Below, piece after piece: positions 15,471 through 23,391 of a stretch of 64,000 nt of DNA. The stretch comes from Hymenobacter gummosus (GTDB lineage Bacteria; Bacteroidota; Bacteroidia; Cytophagales; Hymenobacteraceae). Below the pieces are notes generated by a model. That model made no database searches. It saw only the letters and a program-made list of their open reading frames with translations, and was not told where the DNA came from. How positions within the stretch are numbered: position 1 is the first letter of the stretch; each line of letters begins with the position of its first letter. Location of the stretch: positions 186,001-250,000 of the forward strand of contig NZ_RXOF01000007.1 in the NCBI RefSeq assembly GCF_003970915.1, in the 5' to 3' direction. Made by a program: the position numbers and the translations under genes.

Positions 15471-16433
15471 TTACTTGCCGTTCTTCGCCACGTAGGCCGA
15501 GGTGTATTTGAGCAAGTCGCGGTACGTGTCGGAAACGAGCGTCAGCGTGCCAAACCGGGCGTCGTAGCGGTACATGGCCTTGTTGACCTGGCGCAGCTTG
15601 GCTTCCACTTCGGACTGCAGCTTCCTGGGGTTGCCCTGCAGCTCCGGGCTGGCGGTGTTCAGCGCGGTGAATTCCTGCACGGCTTTCATCAGCTCGGTGC
15701 CGGCGAGCAGCTTCTCGCTCAGCGCGGCGTCCCGCATCAGCTGGGTCGCGGCGGCCTGGTCGAAGGTGGAAGCGGCCAGCTGGGCCTTGATGGCGCCCGC
15801 GGAAGGCGTAGCCGGCATGGCCGGGGGCGAGGCCAGGGCAAAGCCGAGCAGCTCGGTGGTGAGCGAGGTCAGCGTGTCGCTGTAGGCCTTGATGCTGGCG
15901 CCAGCCTGACTCCCGTGCTGCTTCCACCACTTGTTGTCCGTGAGCGTCTTGTTGAGGCCGGCCAGCTGCCGCTGGCTCTCAAACGGCAGCTGCCGCGACT
16001 GCAGCGCGCTGTTCAGCTGACCGGGCAGAAATACCTCCTTGTAATTTTTAACGGTGAGCAGGGTTAGCTGCTTCTCGTCCTTCTTCTGCTGCGCCGCGGC
16101 CTGCTGCGGGTTGGCCGCCGGGCTTTGCTCCCGCTTGCGCTGCAGCTCCTGCGTCAGGTTGGCCAGCTTGGTTTCTGCTTCCTTTTCCCGCGCCAGCTGC
16201 TTGGCCTGCACTTCCTGCTGCTCTTTCCGGGTCATCATGCCCGAGCTGTACGCGCTGCGCGAGTTCAGCATGCCTTTCTGCATCTGGCGCTGCTGAAATT
16301 CCATGGTCCGTTGGTTGGTCATCTGGTTGAACTGCCGAACGGACTGCATGTGCGACTGCATGGTGGGCGTGCGGTTTGTCTGGGCAAAGGCGCAAACCGG
16401 CAGCAGCAGAACTGGGAGTAACAAGTGCTTCAT
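15471..16433 (-). CDS. Exported coiled-coil protein, function unknown
   Basis: A 320-residue exported protein. Start 16433 gives a signal peptide (MKHLLLPVLLLPVCAFAQ); the upstream ATG at 16469 would add a region inside a hairpin. Residues about 20-125 are very Gln/Met/Lys-rich and helical (QMTNQRTMEFQQRQMQKGML; KEQQEVQAKQLAREKEAETK), probably a coiled coil. The C-terminal part is helical too, with LPFESQRQLAGLNKTL. I recognise no family. It is alone, reading toward rplM, and its leader contains a promoter element followed by a terminator-like hairpin. Confidence 0.75.
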   Translation of the reverse strand: MKHLLLPVLLLPVCAFAQTNRTPTMQSHMQSVRQFNQMTNQRTMEFQQRQMQKGMLNSRSAYSSGMMTRKEQQEVQAKQLAREKEAETKLANLTQELQRKREQSPAANPQQAAAQQKKDEKQLTLLTVKNYKEVFLPGQLNSALQSRQLPFESQRQLAGLNKTLTDNKWWKQHGSQAGASIKAYSDTLTSLTTELLGFALASPPAMPATPSAGAIKAQLAASTFDQAAATQLMRDAALSEKLLAGTELMKAVQEFTALNTASPELQGNPRKLQSEVEAKLRQVNKAMYRYDARFGTLTLVSDTYRDLLKYTSAYVAKNGK

Positions 16434-16449
16434 AGGGGAGAAAAGAGAT

Positions 16450-16514
16450 GAAAAAAATGCGGGCACCAAGCCCGCATCCGGATAAAACGCACTCCGGGAA
16501 AACTACCAAATGTA
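16450..16514 (-). promoter_or_regulatory. Promoter element followed by terminator-like hairpin in a leader
   Basis: On the minus strand TACATTTG (16514-16507) fits TAnnTTTG. About 30 bp downstream, ATGCGGGC (16477-16470) pairs with GCCCGCAT (16464-16457), followed by seven Ts (16456-16450), and the ATG at 16433 comes 16 bp later. The hairpin may be the terminator of the pseudouridine synthase gene (stop 16581), an attenuator for the downstream gene, or both. Confidence 0.5.
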
Positions 16515-16580
16515 AAGCAGCTACCGGTATTGTAATATAGCTTTCCTGGTTTCCCTCATTTTTTTGCTGCGGCCTCCCCG

Positions 16581-17294
16581 TCAGCTGTACTGCCGCAGCG
16601 TATCGACCAGCACGCGGAAGTCTTTGGGGTATTCGGCTTCCACGCTGATGGGCTCCCCGTCGAGGCCGGCGAAGGTGAGCTGGCGGGCGTGCAGGGCGAA
16701 GCGCTTGATGAAGGGCTGCTCCTCCTCGCCCTGCTTCATGTTGAACTTGCGCTTGAGCGTGGAGAGGTAGAAATCCTCGCCGCCATAGGTTTTGTCGCCC
16801 ACGATGGGAGCCTGCAGGTACATCAGGTGCAGGCGAATCTGGTGCATGCGGCCGGTGACGGGCAGGCACTCGAATAGGGTGTGGCGGGCGTAGGTTTCGA
16901 GGGTGCGCACCAGCGTTTCGGCGTGCTTGCCGCCTGGCGCCAGGCGGGCCTTGCCCTTGGTGGTGGTTTCGATGTTGCGCTCCACGCGCAGGCCGTCGAA
17001 CTCGTGCACGCCCCAGCCGACGGCGTGGTACACCTTCTTCACCTGCCGGTCCTCAAACTGCATGGCCAGATTGCGGTAGGCGTCGGGGTTCTTGGCCAGG
17101 GCCAGGGCGCCGCTGGTTTCCTTGTCGAGGCGGTGGCAGGCCTGAATGTCGTCGTAGTGCTGCCGGGCCAGGCGCAGGATGTTGGGCGCCCCCCCTACCC
17201 GCTCGTCGAGCGTAGCCAGGAAGGGCGGCTTGTTGATGACGATATAGTCGTCGTTTTCAAAAATGATGAGGTCCTGAAAAGCGGGTAGCTTCAT
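16581..17294 (-). CDS. RluA-family 23S rRNA/tRNA pseudouridine synthase
   Basis: A 237-residue pseudouridine synthase that should isomerise a uridine in rRNA or tRNA. The RluA/RsuA signature HRLDKETSGALALAK spans residues 54-68, with the catalytic D57. Other family segments are VINKPPFLATL near the N-terminus, PVTGRMHQIRLHLMYLQAPI and GDKTYGG. It lacks an N-terminal S4 domain, so it resembles the short RluA/RluC/TruC types; the target base cannot be named. A four-unit 9 bp repeat lies just upstream of the start codon. Confidence 0.93.
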   Translation of the reverse strand: MKLPAFQDLIIFENDDYIVINKPPFLATLDERVGGAPNILRLARQHYDDIQACHRLDKETSGALALAKNPDAYRNLAMQFEDRQVKKVYHAVGWGVHEFDGLRVERNIETTTKGKARLAPGGKHAETLVRTLETYARHTLFECLPVTGRMHQIRLHLMYLQAPIVGDKTYGGEDFYLSTLKRKFNMKQGEEEQPFIKRFALHARQLTFAGLDGEPISVEAEYPKDFRVLVDTLRQYS

Positions 17295-17298
17295 GAAT

Positions 17299-17334
17299 CA
17301 CGGATTTGACGGATTTTTCGGATTGCACGGATTT
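17299..17334. repeat. Four 9-bp tandem units (CACGGATTT type)
   Basis: Units begin at 17299, 17308, 17317 and 17326: CACGGATTT, GACGGATTT, TTCGGATTG, CACGGATTT. The array ends five bases upstream of the start codon at 17294 on the minus strand, so it forms the 5' UTR or translation start region of the pseudouridine synthase gene. Confidence 0.75.
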
Positions 17335-17411
17335 GGTGGACGATTCGGGCCCGGAAAGACTTTGGCGTTCCGGGCGGATAGTCGCACGTGCTATCGGCGA
17401 AAAAGAGAGTA

Positions 17412-17449
17412 CAAAAATACAGAGCCCCGGCTTATTAGTCGGGGCTCTG
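17412..17449 (-). terminator. Terminator of the YeiH-type gene, overlapping a -7 element
   Basis: CAGAGCCCCG (17420-17429) pairs with CGGGGCTCTG (17440-17449). On the minus strand the stem is followed by TATTTTTG (17419-17412), which is both the T-rich terminator tail and an exact TAnnTTTG match. It may end the transporter gene and start the pseudouridine synthase gene. Confidence 0.7.
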
Positions 17450-17477
17450 TTCGGGTGGGTGGGGCGGGAGGGGTAGA

Positions 17478-18512
17478 TCAGGCGACGGTGTGCAGGATAA
17501 CCCAGAGCGAGGCGGCCGAAATTACCAGCCACAGCAGCACACCTTGCAGAAAGGGTTTCGGGCCGACGGCCTTGAGCACTTTGGTGGAGAGGCCCGCCCC
17601 GATCAGGAAAAGCGTGACGGTAAGGCCGATTTTGGCCAGCTTGACCATCCAGGGGCCCATGGGCTGCAGGGCCGGCACGAAGCTGACCAGCAGCATGGCA
17701 CCCACGAAGCCGAGGATGAAGTAGGGCAGCTTGACCTTGGTGCCCGGGGTGCGGAAGAGCACCGCCGTGAGCAGGGCCACCGGGATAATCCAGAGGGCGC
17801 GGGCCAGCTTCACGGTAGTAGCTACCTGCAGGGCCTCGTCGCCGGGGCCGTAGTGGCTGGCGGCCCCTACTACCGAGCTGGTGTCGTGGATGGCAATGGC
17901 TGCCCAGAGGCCGAACTGGTGCGGCGTCAGACTCAGGGCCTCGCCGATGAGCGGAAACAGGAACAGGGCCACGGCGTTGAGCACGAACACGGTGCCCAGC
18001 GCCATGGACATTTCCTCGTCGGAAGCCTTAACTACGGGGCCGACGGCGGCAATGGCCGAGCCGCCGCAGATGGCCGTGCCGCTGGCAATGAGGTGGGAGG
18101 TCTTGCGGGTGATGCCCAGCCAGCGGCCCACGAAGTAGCCCAGCGTGAGCGTGCCAAAGATGGAGACAATGCTGAACAGCAGGCCTTCCTGCCCGGCCTT
18201 CAGGGCTTGGTGGGCATTCATGCCGAAGCCCAGACCGACCACCGACCACTGCAGCAGCTTGGCGGTGTACTGCTTGCTCTGGGCCGGAAACGGGTTGCCA
18301 ATCAGTAGGGCTACGGCCAGGCCCAGGGCCAGGGCCAGCGGCGGCGAAGCCCAGGGCGTGAGGCAGAACAGCAGCACCAGCCCGAAGACCAGCATTTGCA
18401 CGGTGACGGCGTGCTGCCCGATGCTCAGGGAGCGGTGCCAGAGCGGGACGGCGCTGCTACAGTCTTCTTCGGCCGGAGCCGCGGGGTGGGAAACGGGGTG
18501 GGTAAGCTTCAC
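17478..18512 (-). CDS. YeiH/UPF0324-family putative anion exporter
   Basis: An integral membrane protein of about 344 residues with nine or more hydrophobic helices. I recognise the YeiH (UPF0324, PSE) family: NPFPAQSKQYTAKLLQWSVV, LGFGMNAHQAL, SHLIASGTAICGGSAIAAVG and the DTSSVVGAASHYG segment are typical. Members are described as putative sulfate or sulfite exporters, but transport has rarely been shown. The GTG at 18512 is the chosen start because a TAATTTTG promoter element lies at 18544-18537; the upstream ATG (18575) would precede that promoter. A LysR regulator lies immediately upstream on the same strand, a common partner of this family. Confidence 0.85.
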   Translation of the reverse strand: MKLTHPVSHPAAPAEEDCSSAVPLWHRSLSIGQHAVTVQMLVFGLVLLFCLTPWASPPLALALGLAVALLIGNPFPAQSKQYTAKLLQWSVVGLGFGMNAHQALKAGQEGLLFSIVSIFGTLTLGYFVGRWLGITRKTSHLIASGTAICGGSAIAAVGPVVKASDEEMSMALGTVFVLNAVALFLFPLIGEALSLTPHQFGLWAAIAIHDTSSVVGAASHYGPGDEALQVATTVKLARALWIIPVALLTAVLFRTPGTKVKLPYFILGFVGAMLLVSFVPALQPMGPWMVKLAKIGLTVTLFLIGAGLSTKVLKAVGPKPFLQGVLLWLVISAASLWVILHTVA

Positions 18513-18536
18513 GGGTGGCAGAATTGGGTGGGTGCC

Positions 18537-18544
18537 CAAAATTA
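18537..18544 (-). promoter_or_regulatory. Bacteroidota -7 element (TAATTTTG)
   Basis: On the minus strand TAATTTTG is an exact TAnnTTTG match, 25 bp before the GTG start of the YeiH-type gene. The likely -33 region overlaps the TTATCAAC repeats. Confidence 0.6.
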
Positions 18545-18565
18545 CGCGCCTCCCTACGCCCGTGG

Positions 18566-18606
18566 TTATCAACAATATTTATCAACAATAACCCCAGGTT
18601 ATCAAC
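18566..18606. repeat. Three TTATCAAC direct repeats
   Basis: TTATCAAC occurs at 18566-18573, 18579-18586 and 18599-18606, between the LysR coding end and the YeiH-type promoter. The third overlaps the LysR stop codon. Their position next to the -7 element suggests a regulator binding array, perhaps for the LysR protein. Confidence 0.6.
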
Positions 18607-19507
18607 CCGCCGTCCCGAACTGCTGGTGGGCGTAGCGCAGAAACTGCTGCCCGGCCCGCAGCAGCGGCTGGCCCTGCAGCCACACGGCCTCGAAGTGGCG
18701 CATCAGCCGCAAGCCTTCGAGCGGCACGATTTCCAGCTGCCCCGCCGCCAGCTCCCGGCTCAGGGCCCGGATGGAGACGAAACCGATGCAGTCGGGCGCG
18801 GCCTCCAGGTAGCTTTTGATGCCCTCGGTATTGTCGAGGTAGATGGCGGCCTGGGCCGGCCCGAGGCGGATGCCCTGCTCGCGCAGGGCCAGCTCCAGCA
18901 CTTCCAGGGTACCGGAGCCCCGTTCGCGCAGTACCAGCGGGTGGCGCAACACCTCGGCCAGGGGCTGGGGCGCGGGTGGTGGCTGGCCGGGCGTGGCGTG
19001 GCGCACGGCCACCAGCTCGTCGTCGAGCAGGAATTCGTAGTGCAGGTCGCGGTTGCGCACCTGGCCCTCCACCAGGCCCAGGTCGATCTGGCCTTTGAGC
19101 AGGGCCTCGGCCACCTGCTCGGAGTTGCCGATGAGCACCGTCAGCTCCACGCGGGGGTAGCGGGCCTGAAAGCCGGGCAGAATGGGCGGAATCACGTACT
19201 GGGCCAGGGTGGAGCTGGCGCCGAGGCGCAGGCGGCCGGCGGTAGTATCGTGCAGGGTGTGGAGCTGCTCGGCCAGCTGGTGGTGCAGGGCCTCCACTTG
19301 CTCGGCGTAGCGCAGCAAGAGCTGGCCGGCTTCGGTGAGGCTCACGCGGTTGCCGCGCCGCTCGAACAGGCGCTGCTCGTAGCCGCGCTCCAGCTCCCGG
19401 ATGTGCTTGGTGACGGCCGGCTGGGTGATGCACAGCTCCTGGGCGGCCTTGGTGAAGCTCAGGTGCCGGGCCACGGCCAGGAAGACGCGGAGGCGGAAAT
19501 CGGGCAT
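18602..19507 (-). CDS. LysR-family transcriptional regulator
   Basis: A 301-residue LysR-type regulator. The N-terminal winged helix-turn-helix (about 1-60) is clear: RLRVFLAVARHLSFTKAAQE, then ITQPAVTKHIRELERGYEQRLFERRGNRVSLTEAG. Residues about 90-295 form the effector-binding domain (GRLRLGASSTLAQYVIPPIL; GQIDLGLVEGQV). LysR regulators of this subtype commonly control YeiH-type transporters and sulfur or amino-acid genes; here the transporter lies directly downstream on the same strand. The effector is unknown. An inverted repeat element begins six bases upstream of its start codon. Confidence 0.93.
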   Translation of the reverse strand: MPDFRLRVFLAVARHLSFTKAAQELCITQPAVTKHIRELERGYEQRLFERRGNRVSLTEAGQLLLRYAEQVEALHHQLAEQLHTLHDTTAGRLRLGASSTLAQYVIPPILPGFQARYPRVELTVLIGNSEQVAEALLKGQIDLGLVEGQVRNRDLHYEFLLDDELVAVRHATPGQPPPAPQPLAEVLRHPLVLRERGSGTLEVLELALREQGIRLGPAQAAIYLDNTEGIKSYLEAAPDCIGFVSIRALSRELAAGQLEIVPLEGLRLMRHFEAVWLQGQPLLRAGQQFLRYAHQQFGTAG

Positions 19508-19513
19508 GGGCGC

Positions 19514-19760
19514 AAGGTAGACCGCAGATATGAACGGATACTTAAACGGATAAAACCGATTCGTCTTGGCATGCAGGAATTAATATACCGAGTGAGCTTA
19601 TCGGAACATCTCGCGTGCAGATGCAGACGGTAAAAGCCTCTTAACGATTTAGTTGCTCTTCAGCGAGATATTTCAACAAGCTCGACATAACGTTCTGAGA
19701 CTTATCAGAACAAATCCGTTTTATCCGTTTAAGCATCCGTTCATATCTGCGGTCTACCTT
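19514..19760. repeat. Composite element: 48-bp inverted arms around a GTCAT-type repeat
   Basis: The left arm 19514-19561 and the right arm 19713-19760 are inverted copies matching at 46 of 48 positions (AAGGTAGACCGCAGATATGA and onward). The interior, about 19593-19700, contains CATCTCGCGTGCAGATG, CAGCGAGAT and CAAGCTCGACATAACGTTCTG, matching the element at 13324-13464. It thus looks like one repeat nested in another. It fills the whole gap between the divergent LysR and S9 peptidase genes, so both promoters must lie within or beside it. No transposase is present. Confidence 0.8.
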
Positions 19761-19791
19761 AGCAGCCTCATTTCCCATTCCCCTCATTCCC

Positions 19792-22005
19792 ATGAAAAAA
19801 CCGTTGCTGCTGGCCGCGCTGGCCGGCGCTTCGCTCCACGCTTCCGCTCAGCAAACCCTCACGCCGGAGCTGCTCTGGAAGCTGGGCCGCCTGGGCGAAA
19901 TGCAGGTGTCGCCGGACCGCAAGACGGTGGCCTTCACCGTGACGCGCTACGACCTGATGGCCAACCGCGGCAACACCGACATCTACGCGGTGCCGGTGGC
20001 CGGCGGCGCGGTGAAGCAGCTCACTTCAACGCCGGGCAGCGAAAACACCATCAACTGGCGGCCCGACGGCAAGCTGACCTTCCTCTCCGACGAAGGCGGC
20101 TCCACCCAGCTGTACGTGATGGGGGCCGACGGCTCGGGCAAGCAGAAAATCAGCGAGTTTGCCGACGAAGGCTTGTCGAACCTGAAGTACGCGCCCACCG
20201 GCAAGTTCATTTTGTACACCCAGGACGTGAAGGTGCGCAAGACCATTCAGGACCTGTACCCCGACCTGCCCAAAGCCGACGCGAAGCTTTACGACGACCT
20301 GTTTTACCGCCACTGGACGCAGTGGGAGGACGACAAAGCCTCGCACGTGTTCTTCCAGCCCGTGGGCGACGACGGCCGCCCCACCGGCTACGGCAAGGAC
20401 GTGCAGGCCGGCGAGGCCTTCGACGCGCCGGTGCGGCCCCTGGCTGGCTCCGAGCAGCTGACTTTCTCGCCCGACGGCTACTGGCTGGCCTACACCTCGC
20501 GTAAGCTTTCGGGCCGGGCCGAAGCCGTCAGCACCAACGCCGACATCTACCTGTACTCGGTGCGCGACGGGAAGACGCAGAACCTGTCGGAGGGCCTGGG
20601 CGGCTACGACATCGAGCCGGTGTTTTCGCCCGACGGCTCGAAGGTGGCCTGGCTGAGCATGGCCACCCCGGGCTTCGAGTCGGACCGCAGCCGCATCGTG
20701 GTGTACGACCTGAAAACGCGCAAAATGGAGGACGTGACGACCGGCTCGGAGCTGTCGGCCGCCAACGTGCGCTGGACGCCCGACGGCAAGACGCTGTACT
20801 TCGTGGCCGTGGTGGAGGGCACCGAGCAGCTGTTTGCCGTGCCCAGCAAGGGCGGCAAAATCCGGCAGGTGACGCAGGGCCTGCAGAACTACAACGCCTT
20901 CGAGCTGGCCGGGGCCGACGTGGCCATCTGCAACCGCACCACTATGCAGAGCCCGGCCGAAGTAGTGCGCGTGAGCCTCAAAAACGGCAAGGAAACCGCC
21001 CTGACCCAGCTCAACCAGGACGTGATGGGCACCGTGAAAGTGGGCAAGGTGGAAAACCGCCGCGTGGCCACCTCCGACGGCAAGCAGATGCAGGTGTACG
21101 TCATCTACCCGCCCAACTTTGATCCGAGCAAGAAGTACCCCACCCTGCTTTACTGCCAGGGCGGCCCGCAGAGCCCGATTTCGCAGAGCTTTTCCTACCG
21201 CTGGAATTTCCCCCTGATGGCCGCGCAGGGCTACATCGTAGTGGCCCCGAACCGCCGCGGCCTGCCCGGCTTCGGCCGCGAGTGGAACGACGCCATCAGC
21301 GGCGACTGGGGCGGGCAGCCGATTCGGGACTACCTCGCCGCCATCGACAATATTTCGGAGGAGCCCTACGTGGACAAGGACCGCCGCGGCTGCGTGGGTG
21401 CCTCGTACGGCGGTTACTCGGTGTACTACCTGGCCGGCCAGCACCAGGGCCGCTTCAAGACCTTCATTGCCCACTGCGGCCTGTACAACCTCACCAGCTG
21501 GTACCCCAGCACCGAGGAAACCTTCTTTGCCAACCACGACCTGAGCGGCGCCCCCTGGGAAGTGCCGACGCCGGGCGCCAGCCTGGAAGCCCAGGCCGAC
21601 GCCGTGCGCGCCGCGGCCGAGCGGCAGGCTGAAGCAATAAAAGACGCGGGGGACGCCGACGGCAAGGACCTGGCGGCGCAGTCGCGGGCGGCGGAAGCCA
21701 AAGCCCAGGCCCGCCGCCAGGCCACCGTAGCCCGCACCTACCAGGAGTTCAACCCCCAGCTGTTTGCCAAGAACTGGGATACGCCCATCCTGGTCATCCA
21801 CGGCGGCAAGGACTTCCGGGTGCCCGAGGGGCAGGGCATGGAAGCCTTCGGCACGGCCCAGCTGCGCGGTATTCCGAGCCGCTTCCTGTACTTCCCCAAC
21901 GAAGGCCACTGGATAACCAAGCCCCAGAACTCGGTGCTCTGGAACCGCGTATTCTTCGACTGGCTGGGCCGCACGCTCAAGCCCGAAGGCCCGGCGGCCA
22001 AGTAA
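19792..22005 (+). CDS. S9-family (prolyl oligopeptidase/DPP IV-like) peptidase
   Basis: An exported serine peptidase of 737 residues with a signal peptide (MKKPLLLAALAGASLHASAQ). Residues about 30-390 form a beta-propeller with WD40-like strands (ADGSGKQKISEFA; FSPDGSKVAWLS). The C-terminal alpha/beta-hydrolase domain carries the triad S538 (GASYGGY), D674 (HGGKDFRVP) and H706 (NEGHW). It should remove dipeptides or cut oligopeptides in the periplasm. An unusual Ala/Glu/Gln-rich helical insert (about 598-645) lies between the nucleophile and the acid residue. A perfect GC-rich terminator follows. It stands alone. Confidence 0.92.
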   Translation: MKKPLLLAALAGASLHASAQQTLTPELLWKLGRLGEMQVSPDRKTVAFTVTRYDLMANRGNTDIYAVPVAGGAVKQLTSTPGSENTINWRPDGKLTFLSDEGGSTQLYVMGADGSGKQKISEFADEGLSNLKYAPTGKFILYTQDVKVRKTIQDLYPDLPKADAKLYDDLFYRHWTQWEDDKASHVFFQPVGDDGRPTGYGKDVQAGEAFDAPVRPLAGSEQLTFSPDGYWLAYTSRKLSGRAEAVSTNADIYLYSVRDGKTQNLSEGLGGYDIEPVFSPDGSKVAWLSMATPGFESDRSRIVVYDLKTRKMEDVTTGSELSAANVRWTPDGKTLYFVAVVEGTEQLFAVPSKGGKIRQVTQGLQNYNAFELAGADVAICNRTTMQSPAEVVRVSLKNGKETALTQLNQDVMGTVKVGKVENRRVATSDGKQMQVYVIYPPNFDPSKKYPTLLYCQGGPQSPISQSFSYRWNFPLMAAQGYIVVAPNRRGLPGFGREWNDAISGDWGGQPIRDYLAAIDNISEEPYVDKDRRGCVGASYGGYSVYYLAGQHQGRFKTFIAHCGLYNLTSWYPSTEETFFANHDLSGAPWEVPTPGASLEAQADAVRAAAERQAEAIKDAGDADGKDLAAQSRAAEAKAQARRQATVARTYQEFNPQLFAKNWDTPILVIHGGKDFRVPEGQGMEAFGTAQLRGIPSRFLYFPNEGHWITKPQNSVLWNRVFFDWLGRTLKPEGPAAK

Positions 22006-22024
22006 GCTGCTCCGGCCCGTTGAT

Positions 22025-22061
22025 GCACCGCCCGGTCTGCCCTGCGCAGGCCGGGCGGTGC
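22025..22061 (+). terminator. Hairpin after the S9 peptidase gene
   Basis: GCACCGCCCGG (22025-22035) pairs with CCGGGCGGTGC (22051-22061). The stem is very strong but no T run follows, so termination is likely but not certain. Confidence 0.6.
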
Positions 22062-22155
22062 GGCGTTCGGGGGCGCCCGACAGGAGCGGCTACTATGCCG
22101 GGGCACCAGCCGTAATTCCGCTCCAAACCAGCATCGACTATGGCGCCGAAACGTT

Positions 22156-23388
22156 ATGTTTAAGACTGTTATCCGCCGTCCTATGATCCGTATCGTCCTA
22201 CCCCTGGGGCTGCTGAGCAGCCTGCTCCTGGCCCTGCCCGCAGCGGGGCAGCAATACCCTTCGGCCGCGGCGGCGGCCGGGCCCCAGCCAGAGCCGGCCA
22301 CGGCCGCGCCGCCGGCCCTGGACGACCCTACGGCTTACCTGCAACCCGAGCCCAACGCGGCCACCCGGCAGCTCTACGCCCGGCAGCGGGTGCGCACGGT
22401 GCTGAAAGTGCGCCTCAATGACGAAGGCCAGGTGCGCGACACGGTGGAGTACCAGGAAGTGGATACGCAGGGCCGCCGCACGCTGCTGCACCGCTACAGT
22501 TCGGATTGGCAGGAGCGGCGCCAGTGGAGCTACGACGCGGCGGGCAACTGCACGTCCCTGGTCATTCACCCGGTGCCCGGGCGCTCCTTCACCACCATCT
22601 ACACCTATAACCCGGAGCTGGGCCGGGGCCGCTGCGAAGTGCTAGAGCCCAATGGCCACCGCACCACGGTCTGCGAGCTGCAGCGCCGGCAGCTCGGCGA
22701 CACCCTGCTGACGGAAGCCCGCTTCTGGGACCTGACGGTGGGCCGCTACCACTTCGCCGCGGGCTACCGCCGTAACTGGCGCTTTGCCCTGGCCCCCGAT
22801 ACGGTGCTGCTGCTGGCTGGCAGCTACTCGCCCAAGGGGCGCCTGCAGAGCACGCAGATGCAGTACGAGCTGCGCGCCGACGGGCGGCTGACGCAACAGG
22901 GCGAGGTGGATTTGCACCAGATCCTGCGGACGCACCGGCGCCGGGCCGCGCAGCCCGATGAGCAGATACCCTTCCGGCAGTTTCCCGCCCTGCTGCGCCG
23001 CCACCCGGAGGGCTTCAAGCCCAACACCCAGTTCTACTACGACGCCCGGCAGCGCCTCGTCACGCAGGAGCACACCGCTACCGTCGTGGTGCAGCAGGGC
23101 ACGAATTTCCCGACCTACGGCTCAGCGCGGGTGCCGCGCTCTATCAGCAATACCTACAACCCATACCCGGTGCGCCGGCTGAATACCGTCCAGACCGTCG
23201 TCACCAATACCTACAACAACCTGGGCCAGCTCATTGCCCAGCAGCTGCGCGTCACCGGGGCCAGCTCCCTCGGCCCCAAGGCGTACCAGGTATTTTCCTA
23301 CCAGCCCGATGGCCTGCCGGCGGGCGAAACCAGCCGCTCGACCGGGCAGCCGGTGTTTTACCGCTACCACTACCAGTACTACGAGTAG
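22156..23388 (+). CDS. Exported YD-repeat-like protein, function unknown
   Basis: A 410-residue exported protein. A signal peptide is visible from either 22156 (MFKTVIRRPMIRIVLP...) or 22183 (MIRIVLPLGLLSSLLLALPA); I cannot choose firmly. The mature part has YD/RHS-like strand patterns (HRYSSDWQERRQWSYDAAGN; FYYDARQRLVTQEH; YNNLGQLIAQQLRVTGA; YQVFSYQPDGLPAGE), as in cell-surface proteins with repeated Tyr-Asp units, but no toxin domain. It converges with the FUSC gene, leaving only 3 bp between stops. The role is unknown. Confidence 0.7.
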   Translation: MFKTVIRRPMIRIVLPLGLLSSLLLALPAAGQQYPSAAAAAGPQPEPATAAPPALDDPTAYLQPEPNAATRQLYARQRVRTVLKVRLNDEGQVRDTVEYQEVDTQGRRTLLHRYSSDWQERRQWSYDAAGNCTSLVIHPVPGRSFTTIYTYNPELGRGRCEVLEPNGHRTTVCELQRRQLGDTLLTEARFWDLTVGRYHFAAGYRRNWRFALAPDTVLLLAGSYSPKGRLQSTQMQYELRADGRLTQQGEVDLHQILRTHRRRAAQPDEQIPFRQFPALLRRHPEGFKPNTQFYYDARQRLVTQEHTATVVVQQGTNFPTYGSARVPRSISNTYNPYPVRRLNTVQTVVTNTYNNLGQLIAQQLRVTGASSLGPKAYQVFSYQPDGLPAGETSRSTGQPVFYRYHYQYYE

Positions 23389-23391
23389 GCC

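Noticed and set aside
15247-15930. Minus-strand open frame of 227 codons between rplM and the coiled-coil gene
   Set aside because: It overlaps the coiled-coil gene in another frame, covers the rplM promoter and leader, and has an Arg/Pro/His-rich shadow composition.
18566-18606. TTATCAAC repeats as DnaA boxes of a replication origin
   Set aside because: They differ from TTATNCACA, number only three, and lie between a regulator and a transporter gene with no dnaA, dnaN or AT-rich unwinding region.
19514-19760. Insertion sequence remnant with a transposase
   Set aside because: The 247 bp between the outer ends hold no open frame resembling a transposase, and no target-site duplication is visible.
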